From NCBI GenBank assembly GCA_009801015.1, contig VHZZ01002074.1, positions 72,742-94,808 on the forward strand: a stretch of 22,067 nucleotides of DNA, in the 5' to 3' direction. Origin of the DNA: Silene noctiflora (taxonomy: Eukaryota; Streptophyta; Magnoliopsida; Caryophyllales; Caryophyllaceae). Positions 9,001 through 20,775 of this stretch are shown here, in pieces. Every line of letters begins with the position of its first letter. Positions within the stretch are counted from its first letter, which is position 1. Below the pieces are notes generated by a model that was not told where the DNA came from, searched no databases, and saw nothing but the letters and a program-made list of their open reading frames with translations. Made by a program: the position numbers and the translations under genes.

Positions 9001-12000
9001 ATTAGCCACTTAAGATGTGTGCTTAAGACACTTGCTCAGCATGTAGAACTTGCGGATGCATTTTTCTTGGGTGAAAAAATTCGGTGTAATGCAGCTGATG
9101 TTTCTCGTCGGGAGCTTGAGGTTGAAATTGAATCATTGAAGGGAATATGTAATAATCTTGAAGTGAGGAACATCGAGCTTGAAGTTCTTTGTGGAGCTAT
9201 GAATCAGCATGCACATGATAGTGAAGCAAACAAAATTCATCTTGAAAATCTTCTAGATGCCTTGAACCGAGAATATGGGGCACAAAAATTACAAAATGTT
9301 GAGCTCCATGACAAGTTGGCCACCAGTAATTCTAGAATCAGTGAGATGCAGGTTCTTCTGAAAGAAATTCGAAGCAGCTCTGATGGAGTGGTTTCGACTG
9401 TCTATGATGAAATTGAAACTCTGCAACAAGATATGAAACAGAATATTTATTCAGTTGAGAGAGTATGGAAATCTACTCTTTCACAGATTCATCCAGCAGT
9501 TGAGAAGCTTGATGCTCTTATTGGTTCTGCAGATAAATACCCTCCTCCAAGTGAGTCTAATGACTCAGCTGTTCTTGATCACTTATTGTTCTCTCTCTGT
9601 GCTGCCTGTGAAGTAATTGAAAAATTAACATCAAAAGTCGATGCTTATGAAACGCTTTCTTCTTCATATACACAAGTAACGGAGAAGCTCCATTGTGTAG
9701 TTGAAGAACGTCGTTTAGCTCTTGATTTGTTGAAAAAGATTTCTGCTGATCTTGTAAAATTGCTAGATAACTCTCTCGAACATGTCAAGGACAGTGGGTT
9801 TCTTACATTGAATAGCAATCAGCATGATCCGTTCGAAGCTGATTACTATGAGGTTGTTGTTTCAAAAGTGGGCAGTTTAGTCAGTGACCTGCACGAACTG
9901 AAGGAATCAAACAAAAAGTTATACTCTGACTTGTTGAACAGAACAAGTGAGATTGAGGAACTGAACAAATATTGCCTGGATAGTGATGCAGTATTGAAGC
10001 TTGTATTGGATGTCAAAGACGTACTGAAGTTACATGATAGCGATATGGATTTGGATAACACACCTTTTGTACTTTTGCAGTCCTCGGTCTTGTTACTCAC
10101 GCAGAAATTTAAGGAAGCAGAAGAGCGGGTCTGCGCATTGACTGAAATATGCAACTCTCGGGTGATTGAATTATGTAAGCTGCAAGACAATATTGAGCAG
10201 CTGAACACTTTGAATCTCGAGAATCAGAATGAGATGCTTATTCTCAAAGAAAGCTTGAGCCAGGCAAAGAATGCTAGTGATGTTATCCAGGCAGAGTTGC
10301 TCGAGAAAAATAAGGAACTTGAGCAGTCAGAACAGCGAGTTGCTTCTGTTAGAGAAAAACTCAGCATCGCTGTCGCAAAAGGCAAAGGCTTGGTGGTTCA
10401 ACGTGACGGTCTTAAACATTCTCTAGCTGAGATGTCTAGTGAGTTGGAGAGATGTTCACAGGAGTTACTTTTGAAAGATTCTAGGATCCTTGAAATCGAA
10501 GAGAAACTGAAGGCTTATTCTGAGGCTGGTGAACGAATGGAAGCTCTGGAGTCTGAGCTCACATACATCCGTAACTCTGCTACAGCACTGAGAGAGTCAT
10601 TCCTGATGAAGGATTCTGCTCTTCAGAAAATTGAAGAGATCATGGAAGATCTTGATCTCCCTGATCATTTTCATTCTAAAGACATTGTGGAGAAGGTTGA
10701 TTGGTTAGCTAAGTCTGCTGCTGGTAATTCGTTCATGCATGCCGATTGGGACCAAATAAGTTCTGTCGGGGGAGGGTCGTACTCAGATGCTGGACTTGTT
10801 GCTACGGATGGAGGAAAGGAAGACGTTCAACCTACCTTAAACCCTGTGGATGATTTGAGGAGACAATATGATGAGCTGCAAACAAAGTTTTATGAATTAG
10901 CTGAACAAAATGACATGCTGGAGCAATCATTGATGGAAAGAAATGTTTTGGTGCAGAGGTGGGAGGAGATTTTGGATAGAATCAATACACCTCCGCAGAT
11001 ACGATCCATGGAGCCAGAAGAAAGAATTCACTGGTTGGGAACTGCCTTGTCAGAGGCTGACCACCACATGAGATCACTACAGCAAAAAATCGAAAAGCTT
11101 GAAGATTATTGCGAGTCGCTTTCAGGTGATTTGGAAGAATCGCAGAGAAGGATATCTGAGCTGGAAACGTCTCTCAACGCAATTGTTCAGGAGAAGGACA
11201 GTGCATTGTCAGTAGCTGATGAAGCTATGAAGTCTTGTCAACAGAAGATATTTAGCCTAGAAAATTGTTCTGGGTCATTGTCTTCTCAATTGGAAGATTC
11301 AAAAAAAAGAATAACTGAAATTGAATCTTCTTTGCAAGAAGTTCTTCATGATAAAGAGATTCTTTCCAGTAACTTAGTGGCTTTGACTTCCGATCATGAG
11401 CTAGCCTTGCATACTGTTGCTCAATATGAACATGATCTTGATAGATTGCGAAAGGATATTGAAATGTTGCAGGGAAGTCAAATAGAGAAGCTCAAAAATG
11501 ATAATTATATTCAACAGGTAGAGAGTGAGTTGAGGAGATTACAAGGTATGATTCTTGAGGTACTCCAAGATTCTCCGACAGAAGATGGTTCTTCTGATGT
11601 GAGTGATGTCGAATACCTGGAAAAGTTGATCAGGAAACTCATGACTCATGACAGAGGAGTTGTAACAGAAAGTCATGCTTTAAGGGAAGTTGTCCAGGAC
11701 TCTGTCTCTGAACATAATGTAAATGCAGTAACAGTGAGAGAGGTGGAAAATGCGGATGTTTCTATCAACACTGTTGTCAATATGGATGAGTCCAAATTGA
11801 GGAGCACAGTTCTTGAGGGTCAGGATGTAGCAGACCTAAGAATAGAGCTTGCTGAGGCTTTAGATGAAGTAGCACGTGTTAGAGAAGAAAACGATGAATA
11901 TTTCAAGAAGTATCAATCTATGGCCATTAAGCTCGAGACATTAGATAATAACAAGGTTGAACTTCAGGAACTGCTGAATCAGGAAGAACAGAAGTCAGTG

Positions 12001-15000
12001 TCTCTCCGTGAGAAGCTAAATCTTGCAGTCCGGAAAGGCAAGTCACTGGTCCAACAGAGAGATGGTTTGAAACAGAATATTGAACAGGCAACAAATGAAA
12101 TAGATAGATTGAAATCCGAGATTATTCTTCGGGATAATTCTCTTTTGGAGTGCGGTCAAAAGATAAGTGACCTGTCATTTCAGATAGAAACATGTAAAGC
12201 ATTTGAAGCCGAAAACATGTCCTTGAAAAATCGTCTGTTAGAAGCAGAACAATATCTACAGCAGAATGGACATACTTTGAGCATGCTTGTCAATAAACTA
12301 GGTGAGTTTGATACTGGTGTTGAGGTTGTTGCTCATGATCCACTGCTGAAGCTGGAGGGAATTGGAAAGATGTGCTCTGAACTTCATGCCACCACAGCTT
12401 CTTTCGAGCAGGAGGCAAGGAAATCCAAAAGGGCTGCTGAACTTCTGTTAGCTGAGTTGAATGAAGTACAGGAGAGAAATGATGGTTTGCAAGAAGAATT
12501 AGCCAGGACCCATAACGAAATCTCTACTCTCTCAAGGGAAAGGGATCTTGCAGATTCTGCCAAAGTTGAAGCCCTTTCTCATCTGGCGAAATTCTCTGAT
12601 GAACAGAAACTTCACCTTACCGAGATGAAAAGGCTGAAATTCAGTATTTGCGAGGTGAAGAAAGTTTTATTTGATGTGTCTAATGTAGCAGATGATGCAT
12701 TTGCTAAAAGTTTAGAGCTTCTGAGCGATGTCAATGCTCGCGTTGAGTCTTGCTTGGAACGTGCTGGTGCACAACTTGTAGCTACTAAAGATTATGGTGG
12801 CTTGGTTTCTGCGAACAAAAGATTCAAGGTAACACATTTTATCTTCGCAAGATGTCATTTCTGCCCTGAGGGATGGAGGTTGGGTTCAGGGGTTAATAGG
12901 TGTACAAAAAACCAGAAAATTTACATTTTATTCTTGAGCTGTTTGCTGCATGAAGCTGGAAGTGGCTTTCTTTTTGCACCACAGCTATCCCATATGAAAC
13001 AACATCTTTTGCTAGCGTCTGAAGCTACGATTAATGGTGTTGCACCTTAAAAAAGTAGAAATTTACATTTTATTATTGAGCTGTCTGCTGCATTAAGCTG
13101 GTAGTGTTTTTCATTTTGCACTGCAGCTATCCTACATGAAACAACATCTTTTGTTAGCGACTGAAGCTACGACTAGTTGGGTTGAAGCACCTTAGAAAAT
13201 GCTCTTTTTTTTTTCTTTTAAAAAGATGCATGTAAAACTGTAATGCTAAAACCATTGTCAGTCTTAACCATGCAGTAGTGATGTGATTTGAGTTTTATAA
13301 GAAATGGTTTGCCCTAAATTGATTCCCAGTGTTTTTTCTCGTTTTTTTTTTTTTCTGTTTCTTTCTTTTGTTTGACATTTGGCAAACTCTGTATGCTTAC
13401 TGGAATTTAACTTTCTGTTTTGTGGTCTCAGGATTTCTGGTCGAGAAATTCTCTGTGGAGCATTGAAGTTCAAGATGAAGTAGATGATAGTATTGGATTT
13501 GAAATATCTAAGGCTGCTGAGCAGCATCTTAAACAGTTAACTGAAGCTATTGGTGAATTTAAAGATAGAGTTCACAGCTGCTCTATGTCTTTAAGAACAG
13601 AAGTGGACCAGTTCAATGATGCTGTTACCACCATGTTGGGAGTTGTAGACTCTCAAAGAAACTCCTTGGAATTGGTCAAGGGTCAGAAGATTCATCTTGA
13701 ATCAATCATGAATGAACGAGATATGGAAGGAGCTGTGTTGCGTAAAAGCTTATCTTTGCTTTATGAAGCATGTTGCAGCTCAATAACTGAGATTAAGAAC
13801 AGAAAAACCCAGTTGAACGGACAGAGTTTGGCTTCTGCAGATTTGAGTGTCAACTTGCCGTCATTGCCATCATTTGAGGGCGGATTCTTTGATGGGTCTT
13901 CTCTTTCCTCATCTGAGGAATGTATAAAAGCACTTGCCAAAATTCTTGTAGAGGCTGTACAAGATTTCGTCCACATTGAAAGCGAGGATAGAGAAAGTCG
14001 TACTAAAGAAATGAGAAGTATCGTACTGGATTTGCAGAAGGAGCTTCAGGAGAAGGATATCCAGAGGGAACGGATCTGTATGGAGCTTGTTGGTCAAATC
14101 AAAGAAGCTGAGAGTACTGCTGCAAATTATTCTCGTGATTTGAGATCAGCGAATGAATATGTTCATGAATTGGAGAGTAAGATGGAAACAATGGGGAGGG
14201 AACAGACCTTGTTGGAGCAGAGGATAGTAGAATTACAGCGGGAACATGTCAGTTCCATTGAGTTAGGAGAGAAAGTTAAGGCAATGACTACTATAGTGGC
14301 TGCCAAAGAACAAGGTCTTTATATATAAATCATGATCTGCCTTTTGGAACTGTGGACAGCTCTTTGTTTTTTCAACAAACTGACCTATTTTTTTTTTCTT
14401 TCATTTTTAGAAATCGAGACTCTGATGCAAGCACTAGATGAAGAGGAGAATCAGATGGAAGCCCTGAGAAGCAAGGTTGAGGAGTTGGAAAGCACGTTGC
14501 AGCAAAAAAACTCAGAGTTGGAGCATGTAGAAGCTTATCGTGCCAAGGCTGCGAAAAAGCTCTCTATTACTGTGAGAAAATTTGATGAGCTGCACCGAAT
14601 GTCTGAAGGTCTCCTTTCGGAAATTGAAGGCCTTCAATCACAGTTACAAGACCGTGATTCTGAAATTTCTTTTCTTAGGCAAGAGGTCACCAGATGCACG
14701 AACGATGCTTTAGAAGCTTCGAAGATGTCGAAGGAGCAAAGTTATGCTGATCTTCACGAGTTTTTGGCATGGTTAGATAAGACACTGTCTCATGTTTTGA
14801 TGCGTGACGCCCATGATGGCGATGATATTAGTAAGAATTATGCGCAATGCAAGGAGAACCTTCAAAAAGACATCGCGTCCATAATATCTGAATTGGAAGA
14901 CTCACGGATAGCAGCACAGAATAAGCATGCATTGTTACAAGCTGAAAGAAATAAGGTGGATGAGTTATCAAGACAAAAAGTAGCTCTGGAATTATCGCTA

Positions 15001-16353
15001 AATGAAAAGGACCTACATTTAAATTCACTTCAAGGTGCTGGGATTTCTGGGTTAGGAACCTCCGAAATTGTTGAGCTTGAACCAATGGTATGTTAACAAA
15101 TATCATAGGTCGCTGTTGCATACTTGCATTAGTACATTTTGCATACTGATTTGAGATGTGTTGAAAATTGGGCTACTGCATAGAGTGGTTTTTTAAACGA
15201 AAATGCATTGCCTGTTATTAAATCAGTTCATTTAAATAGAAACGAATAGTGAGAACGGACAAGGGAACGCAAAGAAAAATTAGAGGAGTAGAGATGGAGA
15301 AGAAGCCAGGATAGTATGAAGTGTTTGAGTAAATTGATTGAGAAGCATATAAAGTATCTCGCTGATTTTTCTGGGCTTCCATGCTCAATGAATCATAAGT
15401 TATAATATGTTTGCTTCCATGCTCAATGAATCATAAGTTGTGCTATGTTGGACCGAAAATAACTTCGAGACTGGGATATCAAGCTGATGAATTGCGAAAA
15501 CATATTATTAGTGTACAAGATAACGCTATTAACCTTTGAAGACTAAAATCAAATGGAGTAGAAATGTTGAATTTTTTTTAATCAAAATATCTATGATGAG
15601 CTTTTTGTAATCATAAAAACATTTCTTAAACAAACACAAAGTGAACTCAGATTAGCAGCTTAATTTACTCTGGTAAGAGATTTGCTATTCCATCTCTTGT
15701 GCATCTTTTTAAGTAAACTTCTGAATGGATGCTATCTTATTATCTGGCTATTCATTTTAATGGCAGTTTCGCTTATTTTAAACCTTTCAAAATCAGAAAG
15801 GCTGCAATCTTTGAATTGTAAAGATGTGATGCATTTCATGCAGGCAAACAAATGGACTGCACCTGTAGCTTCGTCCACTTCTCAAGTCCGGAATTGGCGC
15901 AAAACAAATAGTGACCAAGTTACCATAGCTATTGATACCGATATAGGAACTTCTGGTAGATTTGAGGATGAAGATGATGATAAAGGTTTTTTTAAATCCC
16001 ATATTATTATTTTATTTATGCAGCTCATGTAGACAACCCTTGCTGATTGCATTCGGTATCCTTCATTGCTCAATCTCTCTTACAGTCCATGGGTTCAAGT
16101 CGCTAACAACGTCGAGGTTTGTCCCAAAATTCACAAGGCCTGTCAGCGACATGATGGATGGTTTATGGTGAGTTTCTTGTTGATTTTATATGCAGCACTT
16201 CAAGATGTTTTGTAGGGTTGGATTCTGATTCATTATCTGCTGCTGGACAGGGTTTCTTGTGATCGTGCATTGATGCGCCAGCCTGCTTTCCGCCTTGGGA
16301 TCATGTTTTACTGGGCATTGTTGCATGCAATGCTAGCCTCAATTATGATTTGA
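6084..16353 (+). CDS. TNO1: TNO1-like giant coiled-coil protein with C-terminal membrane anchor (8 exons, ~2729 aa)
   Basis: Exons reconstructed from GT-AG sites with matching phases: 6084-6134, 6415-6777, 6940-12828, 13432-14314, 14411-15087, 15844-15985, 16086-16167, 16251-16353. These sum to 8190 nt (2729 codons plus stop). Exons 1-2 encode MDKKSNRTDLLAAGRKK then LQQYRKKKDSKGK, the recognisable family N-terminus, which fixes the start. Residues ~18-250 are acidic and low in complexity. About 260-2620 is predominantly heptad-rich coiled coil, with an REKLxxAVxKGKxLVxQRDG motif near residues 1275 and 1827. The C-terminus has a conserved basic segment (GFKSLTTSRFVPKF) and a hydrophobic tail, GIMFYWALLHAMLASIMI, acting as an anchor. 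Arabidopsis TNO1 sits at the trans-Golgi network, binds the SNARE SYP41, and supports SYP61 localisation, vacuolar trafficking and salt tolerance. The model is longer than the ~1.8-kresidue Arabidopsis protein. The exon 3/4 junction is the least certain. Confidence 0.82.
6159..6360 (+). repeat. Duplicated acceptor-like 25-bp sequence in intron 1
   Basis: Copies at 6159-6183 and 6336-6360 differ at one base. Both are pyrimidine-rich and end in TTCCAGT, so both look like 3' splice sites. They lie upstream of the acceptor that gives the conserved reading frame (AG at 6413-6414). Confidence 0.7.
7981..8442 (+). repeat. In-frame 231-bp tandem duplication inside the TNO1-like coiled coil
   Basis: Copy 1 is 7981-8211 and copy 2 is 8212-8442, exactly 77 codons each. 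The encoded segments align along their length: FQEKEVLSRDLVDYRLQL against VQDKEALSDVLVDCRHQL, and EIEQLSAELVYFQDKL against EIERLSVELVVFQDNL. The length is a multiple of seven (77 = 11 heptads), so the duplication keeps the coiled-coil register. Confidence 0.85.
12915..13195 (+). repeat. ~143-bp tandem duplication in intron 3 of the TNO1-like gene
   Basis: 12915-13050 and 13058-13195 are tandem copies, from AAATTTACATTTTATT to GCACCTTA, with small indels and substitutions. They share CATGAAACAACATCTTTTG. They lie wholly within the intron (12829-13431), which ends in a pyrimidine-rich tract and CTCAG. Confidence 0.8.
15375..15439 (+). repeat. Short tandem repeat (period 38 bp) in intron 5
   Basis: The 27-bp core beginning GCTTCCATGCTCAATGAATC occurs at 15375-15401 and again at 15413-15439. 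The surrounding intron (15088-15843) is AT-rich and has no other structure I can support. Confidence 0.8.
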
Positions 16354-18025
16354 TGGAGCTCCAGCTTTGTGCATGGTAATATAAACTTTCCTGTCATTTG
16401 TCCTTTCTTTCAGAAAAAAGTTGTTGGAGATCATTACCTTTCTTCTTCTACCAAACATCACTGTTTTCTGAATTACACCCTTTCCCTTGTGCCGCCTGGG
16501 CCGCAATATCAATGTATTAGTGCCCAGGCTATTTGTTATGTACAAATCTGTCTCTTTGTGTTCAAAAATAACTTGAAAGGATCTGTTTGGATGACACCTT
16601 ACGTGTGCTAGTTTGTTTCCTTACAGCCTGTATTTTAGCACACCATACTAACCCTCTCACATTTTTAAGGCATTCCCCGATTCTGAGAGTGCAAGAATGT
16701 TGTTCCAATATATTCTTGTACATAGATGTGATGAAGTGGCAGCAAACTGCCCAATTGGCCTGTTTGGTTAAGTTTAAAACAGATGTGATGAATTGACATG
16801 GTCAACTATTACTTACTGTGTAGTCTTAACAGTTAACATGGAAAGTTTGGTATGCTTATGAATTAAATACCCAAAGTATCTTATTTGGTATTACCTGTCA
16901 ATGCTATTTGTCTTGTGTAAAGTTCTTGCTTCACTCACAGTTGTGATTATATGATCTGATAGGGAGAGACGGAGGGTTCATATAGCATATTCTTTTTCTC
17001 CCTTACATCTGCATACAGGCCATTTGTGGATGATATTTGGTTCACTGTTTTTTTTGGCCAGTTGTGAATTTATGTTGACTCTCTTTGTGATGGAAATTAT
17101 CAGGTTGTCAAATTTATGCGCATTCGTAGGTGAAGGAAACCTTTGTTTTAGTCAAGGTGCAGATTTGACAAATTAATCAGGTTGAGAAAAGGAGTGGGTG
17201 CATGGTTACAACTTGCCTGATGTGGGTAGTTTGTTTTCATATGTAGCTCACAAGCTTAGTTCCTTACTACTACGGAGTACCTTTTAATCGGTACCTCATC
17301 ATTCTTTTCAAATATCGTTGAGCAAACTGGGACTCACCGAAGTTTTATTTTGGTTGATCTCACACACATTGAACAAGAAAGCAGTTTGATACGATCATCA
17401 AGGGATACTTTATAATTGCTCTTCAAAGTTAGAATACAGCTGAAGATTGTGAATTTGCAGATGTAGCCAATATAGGCCTGAACCTTACAGTGTACAAAAG
17501 AATTTAGATAGCACCTTTGATCTTTGATTCATTGATTTTGTGAATTGCTTTAATACCCTCGCTTTTATTGGGAAACAAGTAAACGATGTTATTTTTTGGT
17601 TCAACCTCTCAAAACGTGGTGCATGGACGTCTACTTAATAATTTTTTTCAGGAAACAGTTGTTTATGTTTATGCTTTGGCTACCGAAGCAGGTGTAGTGC
17701 TTGTGATGCTGCTTTTGCAGTTCCTTGGGTCTTTGCCCTTTATACAGTACTATGTTTCGATGAAATTGCCAAATGGGTCACACAGCAAGCGTATCTTTTG
17801 ACTGCTAGCCTTTATACAGCGAAATTAGTGAGCATGGGTCACAAATTACTGCTCAGTATTACCGTTCAGTTTCTTCATAAACAGAAAAATGCAAGCACAC
17901 GAATCAAGCGTTCAGGTATCAAACTCGGGAATATGAAACTGTCAACAAGCTAAAACGGAGTATATCTATAATTTGCACACACAATCTGCCAAAGTAGAAA
18001 CGGGGTTTGTAGCGTGAACAGATCA
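16354..18025. other. Convergent 3' region between the TNO1-like and SOX genes
   Basis: The two stop codons face each other across about 1.67 kb. The 3' UTR of the TNO1-like transcript must begin here, but no canonical AATAAA site stands out to mark its end. Short open frames (for example 17586-17801) resemble no family I know and have no convincing initiation context. The stretch 17402-17425 resembles 21562-21585, possibly a shared MITE remnant. Confidence 0.5.
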
Positions 18026-19285
18026 CTAGTCACTATGCGCACGGGGTTGGGATGAAAGCCCAACTTGCTCTGCAAATCCCTTGAAGTTGCCTTTAGGATT
18101 TTGGTCAAACCTGGCTAGCTTGAAGTAGCCCATCTCTACTCCTTCGACATGCCCGTCAAGAACCAACTGAGTCACAATTTTGCCTATCACTGGTCCCATC
18201 TTGAAGCCGTGTCCTGAGAACCCACCTGCAATCACCACATCCTCCCCAAACTCCTCTCCCAAGAAGTCTATAACGTAATCCTCGTCTGGAGTCATGGAGT
18301 ACATGCATGACTGGGTCGACACAGGGCCTTCATGCTCCACACGGCCCCCAAACCTTTCGCACACCCACTTCCTCAATAGATCCATCAATCCTGTTTCTGG
18401 TGTCCAAGTCCGTTTATCAGGGTCACAGGGACGTCCCCCATGCACGGCCACCTTGATCAAGCCTGGATACTCTAAAGAAGGGGTGCCGTATATGTAGGGG
18501 AATCCATACCCTGCAAATGTGGGAAAACCTCCATCAATGGAGTAGTCCTTCTCATGGCCTTTTTTTATCTTCCAGTAACAGATGGTTGTCTCCAAGGGTT
18601 CTATGGGAATATCACGCCCGGTAACATCCTTTACAAGTTTCTTCATCCATGACCCAGCAGTGACCACACATTTTTTACAGTAGAACATCTCCCCCGATTC
18701 TGTAGAGACCACTAAACCTCCATTAGTGCTGCTTCTTCTAATGCCGGTAACTTTTATGTTGTCTTTCAGGACAACCCCATTACGGAAGGCAAGGGTTTGG
18801 AACATAGAGACAGCTTTAGTGGGCTTAATAACACCTGCTCCCTCGCTCACCACCCCAATCCAGTCCTGTGACAGCACCACTCCACCACCAAACTCGTGTG
18901 CCACCTCAGAAGGGTTTAGTACTCGAAACTCGACAGAAGTAGAACGACAGCTAGTGATGACAGCCTGGAGAGACAGGTCAGTGGAGTGCCCAAAGTCGAG
19001 CTGGTGGGTGGGGTACATGACCTTGTACCCAACCTGGGACTGGGCTTCCTCCCAAAGGCGAGAGGACTGAAGGACCATGGAAGAGTAGTAAGGCTCCGGG
19101 TAGGTTATTCGGATGGTACGGGACTCGCCATGGGAGGAACCCCTATTGTGAAGCAAGTCGAACTGGTCGAGGAGGAGGGTGGAACAGCCTCTTTTGGATG
19201 CCTCATACGCACTACAACTCCCCATGATTCCGGCCCCTATCACTATTACCTCAAACTCATTATCAGGCCTAGTGCTGTTTCCCAT
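18026..19285 (-). CDS. SOX: FAD-dependent sarcosine/L-pipecolate oxidase family protein (419 aa, single exon)
   Basis: Intact ORF on the minus strand, close to the usual ~390-420 residues of monomeric sarcosine oxidase (MSOX) and pipecolate oxidase. Visible features: a Rossmann dinucleotide motif, VIVIGAGIMGS (residues 13-23); the RGSSHGESR motif (48-56) that lines the flavin site; TAGSW (209-213); a Lys at 278 in the position expected for the oxygen-activating lysine of MSOX; SCMYSMTPDEDY (326-337), whose Cys327 matches the residue carrying covalent FAD; and the GFSGHGFKMGP signature (355-365). The family oxidises sarcosine, N-methyl amino acids or L-pipecolate to an imine with H2O2 release. 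The Arabidopsis enzyme is described as peroxisomal. The C-terminus here is ...RAHSD, not a canonical PTS1, and no PTS2 is seen near the N-terminus. Substrate preference cannot be read from sequence. Confidence 0.85.
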   Translation of the reverse strand: MGNSTRPDNEFEVIVIGAGIMGSCSAYEASKRGCSTLLLDQFDLLHNRGSSHGESRTIRITYPEPYYSSMVLQSSRLWEEAQSQVGYKVMYPTHQLDFGHSTDLSLQAVITSCRSTSVEFRVLNPSEVAHEFGGGVVLSQDWIGVVSEGAGVIKPTKAVSMFQTLAFRNGVVLKDNIKVTGIRRSSTNGGLVVSTESGEMFYCKKCVVTAGSWMKKLVKDVTGRDIPIEPLETTICYWKIKKGHEKDYSIDGGFPTFAGYGFPYIYGTPSLEYPGLIKVAVHGGRPCDPDKRTWTPETGLMDLLRKWVCERFGGRVEHEGPVSTQSCMYSMTPDEDYVIDFLGEEFGEDVVIAGGFSGHGFKMGPVIGKIVTQLVLDGHVEGVEMGYFKLARFDQNPKGNFKGFAEQVGLSSQPRAHSD

Positions 19286-19925
19286 CTCTCTACCTCTTCT
19301 GATTTCCCTAATAAAGTCAACACTTTAGTCTCAGACAATTCAGTACATGACACACATTAACAGACGCTTAACACCCAAAATGATAGTATACAGTAGAATA
19401 TGATGATTTTACTTGAGCACCACACTTGTATCAATGTATGTTACTCTAACTCGGTTGCAAGTGTTGGACACGACATGGTATCGATGTCAACTACAGGTAT
19501 TTTACAAAGCGTTGATCATGTTTTTGGTCTAAAATGCAAAAGATCGGAATTTGAACACATTTATGGAAATGAAATGAAAGACCAAGATACTCAAAGCTTT
19601 GACACCAAGAAAAAGAGAATTGAAAAGAGAATTGTGTTACTGGAATTAATAAAACAAAAGAAAAAGAAAAGTTACCGAGGAAGTGGAGGAGTGAGTGTGT
19701 GTGTGTGCAGCTTAGTTGTTGGGTCTCAGCGGAGGAGTCGAGGCTTCAGCAGATGAGTTAGAAACCAAAAGTGTGATCAACTTGATAATGGATAGTATTT
19801 CATACGGAGTCTACTATTTTATAAGGACATCAGCTAAGTAGAATAGTTTCAGAGTTCAGACATTTTTGCACACGTAATCATTAATCAACCTCACTTTCCA
19901 CTTTGTTTCCAGGATGTCTCTTTCA
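19286..19925 (-). other. Upstream region of the SOX gene
   Basis: This should hold the promoter and 5' leader of the minus-strand oxidase. It contains a short GT microsatellite (19691-19707) and purine-rich A/G sequence (about 19600-19690). An open frame at 19400-19756 has no family resemblance. I cannot point to a TATA box with confidence. Confidence 0.4.
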
Positions 19926-20115
19926 TATCTAATCAAAATTACTCCTAAATTACTCATCTCGCCCCTAAAATTTGTTTTTTCTTCCAATTTTGCCTTTACC
20001 TAGAAAACATTTAGTTAAACTAAACTTTATGTATTTTATTAAAACCGTGTCATAAATTTTAGACCGTCTCGTTTTTTTAAATTGTTATTGTTTCGTTTGT
20101 AGATAAAATACGTAT

Positions 20116-20211
20116 ACCGAGGCGATAAGAAATCTAAATTACATGAAATCCTATCCTCTCGGTATCCTAAAACGTTATCCTAACATAATCTGAAAATCTT
20201 ATCGTCTCGGT
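20116..20211. repeat. Inverted pair of ACCGAGRCGATAAGA motifs
   Basis: 20116-20130 and the reverse complement of 20197-20211 agree at 14 of 15 bases. A partial third copy (CCTCTCGGTATCC, 20155-20167) lies between them. They are subterminal in the Mutator-like element, a place where transposase-binding motifs often occur. Confidence 0.6.
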
Positions 20212-20775
20212 TTGCGTGTTATTTTTTCTATTTAATCTCAACAATTGATAACAACTTTCATACAAAATATCAAACATATTCAAATTATCGCAATTTTTAT
20301 TACTATATTATCCGAATCAATTATTTCAAAATACGAAAATGAGTGATAGTCCATTTTATAATATGTTTTTTCAATCGTATCAAGAGTCGGGTAATCGTTT
20401 TCAAGACGATTTTAATGCCGAATTTAATGCCGAACAATAGTATGGGTATAACGATCAACAAGGTAGTTACGATTATGGGGATGAAAGTGGTTTTGTAGAC
20501 GGGAATAGCANTANTGGTTATGGTTACTCGGGAAATTATTATGAACAAGGTGAAAATTCGCAACGAGATGAGGTATATTCGCTAATCGATTTTAATTTTT
20601 TGTTCACGTTTTAGCTTATTGTAGATTATTTCCATAAAATNTATTCGTAGTTGAAGTTTACGATAAAGACGCTGCAATAACGTAAATTTATTCGTAAAAT
20701 AATTTTGAAAATATTGTTTGAGTATTGAATTTACGTTGTAGTAATGTCGGAATATGCGCTAAATTTTGCAACAAT

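Noticed and set aside
12829..13050. Extension of the long exon past 12828
   Set aside because: A good donor (AAG|GTAACA) follows the coiled coil, and the extension enters a tandemly duplicated intron sequence with no heptads.
17586..17801. 71-codon plus-strand frame with a hydrophobic stretch
   Set aside because: Isolated, no recognised family and no splice support; probably part of 3' non-coding DNA.
18294..19360. Plus-strand open frames opposite the oxidase gene
   Set aside because: Antisense shadows of a well-supported minus-strand FAD oxidase.
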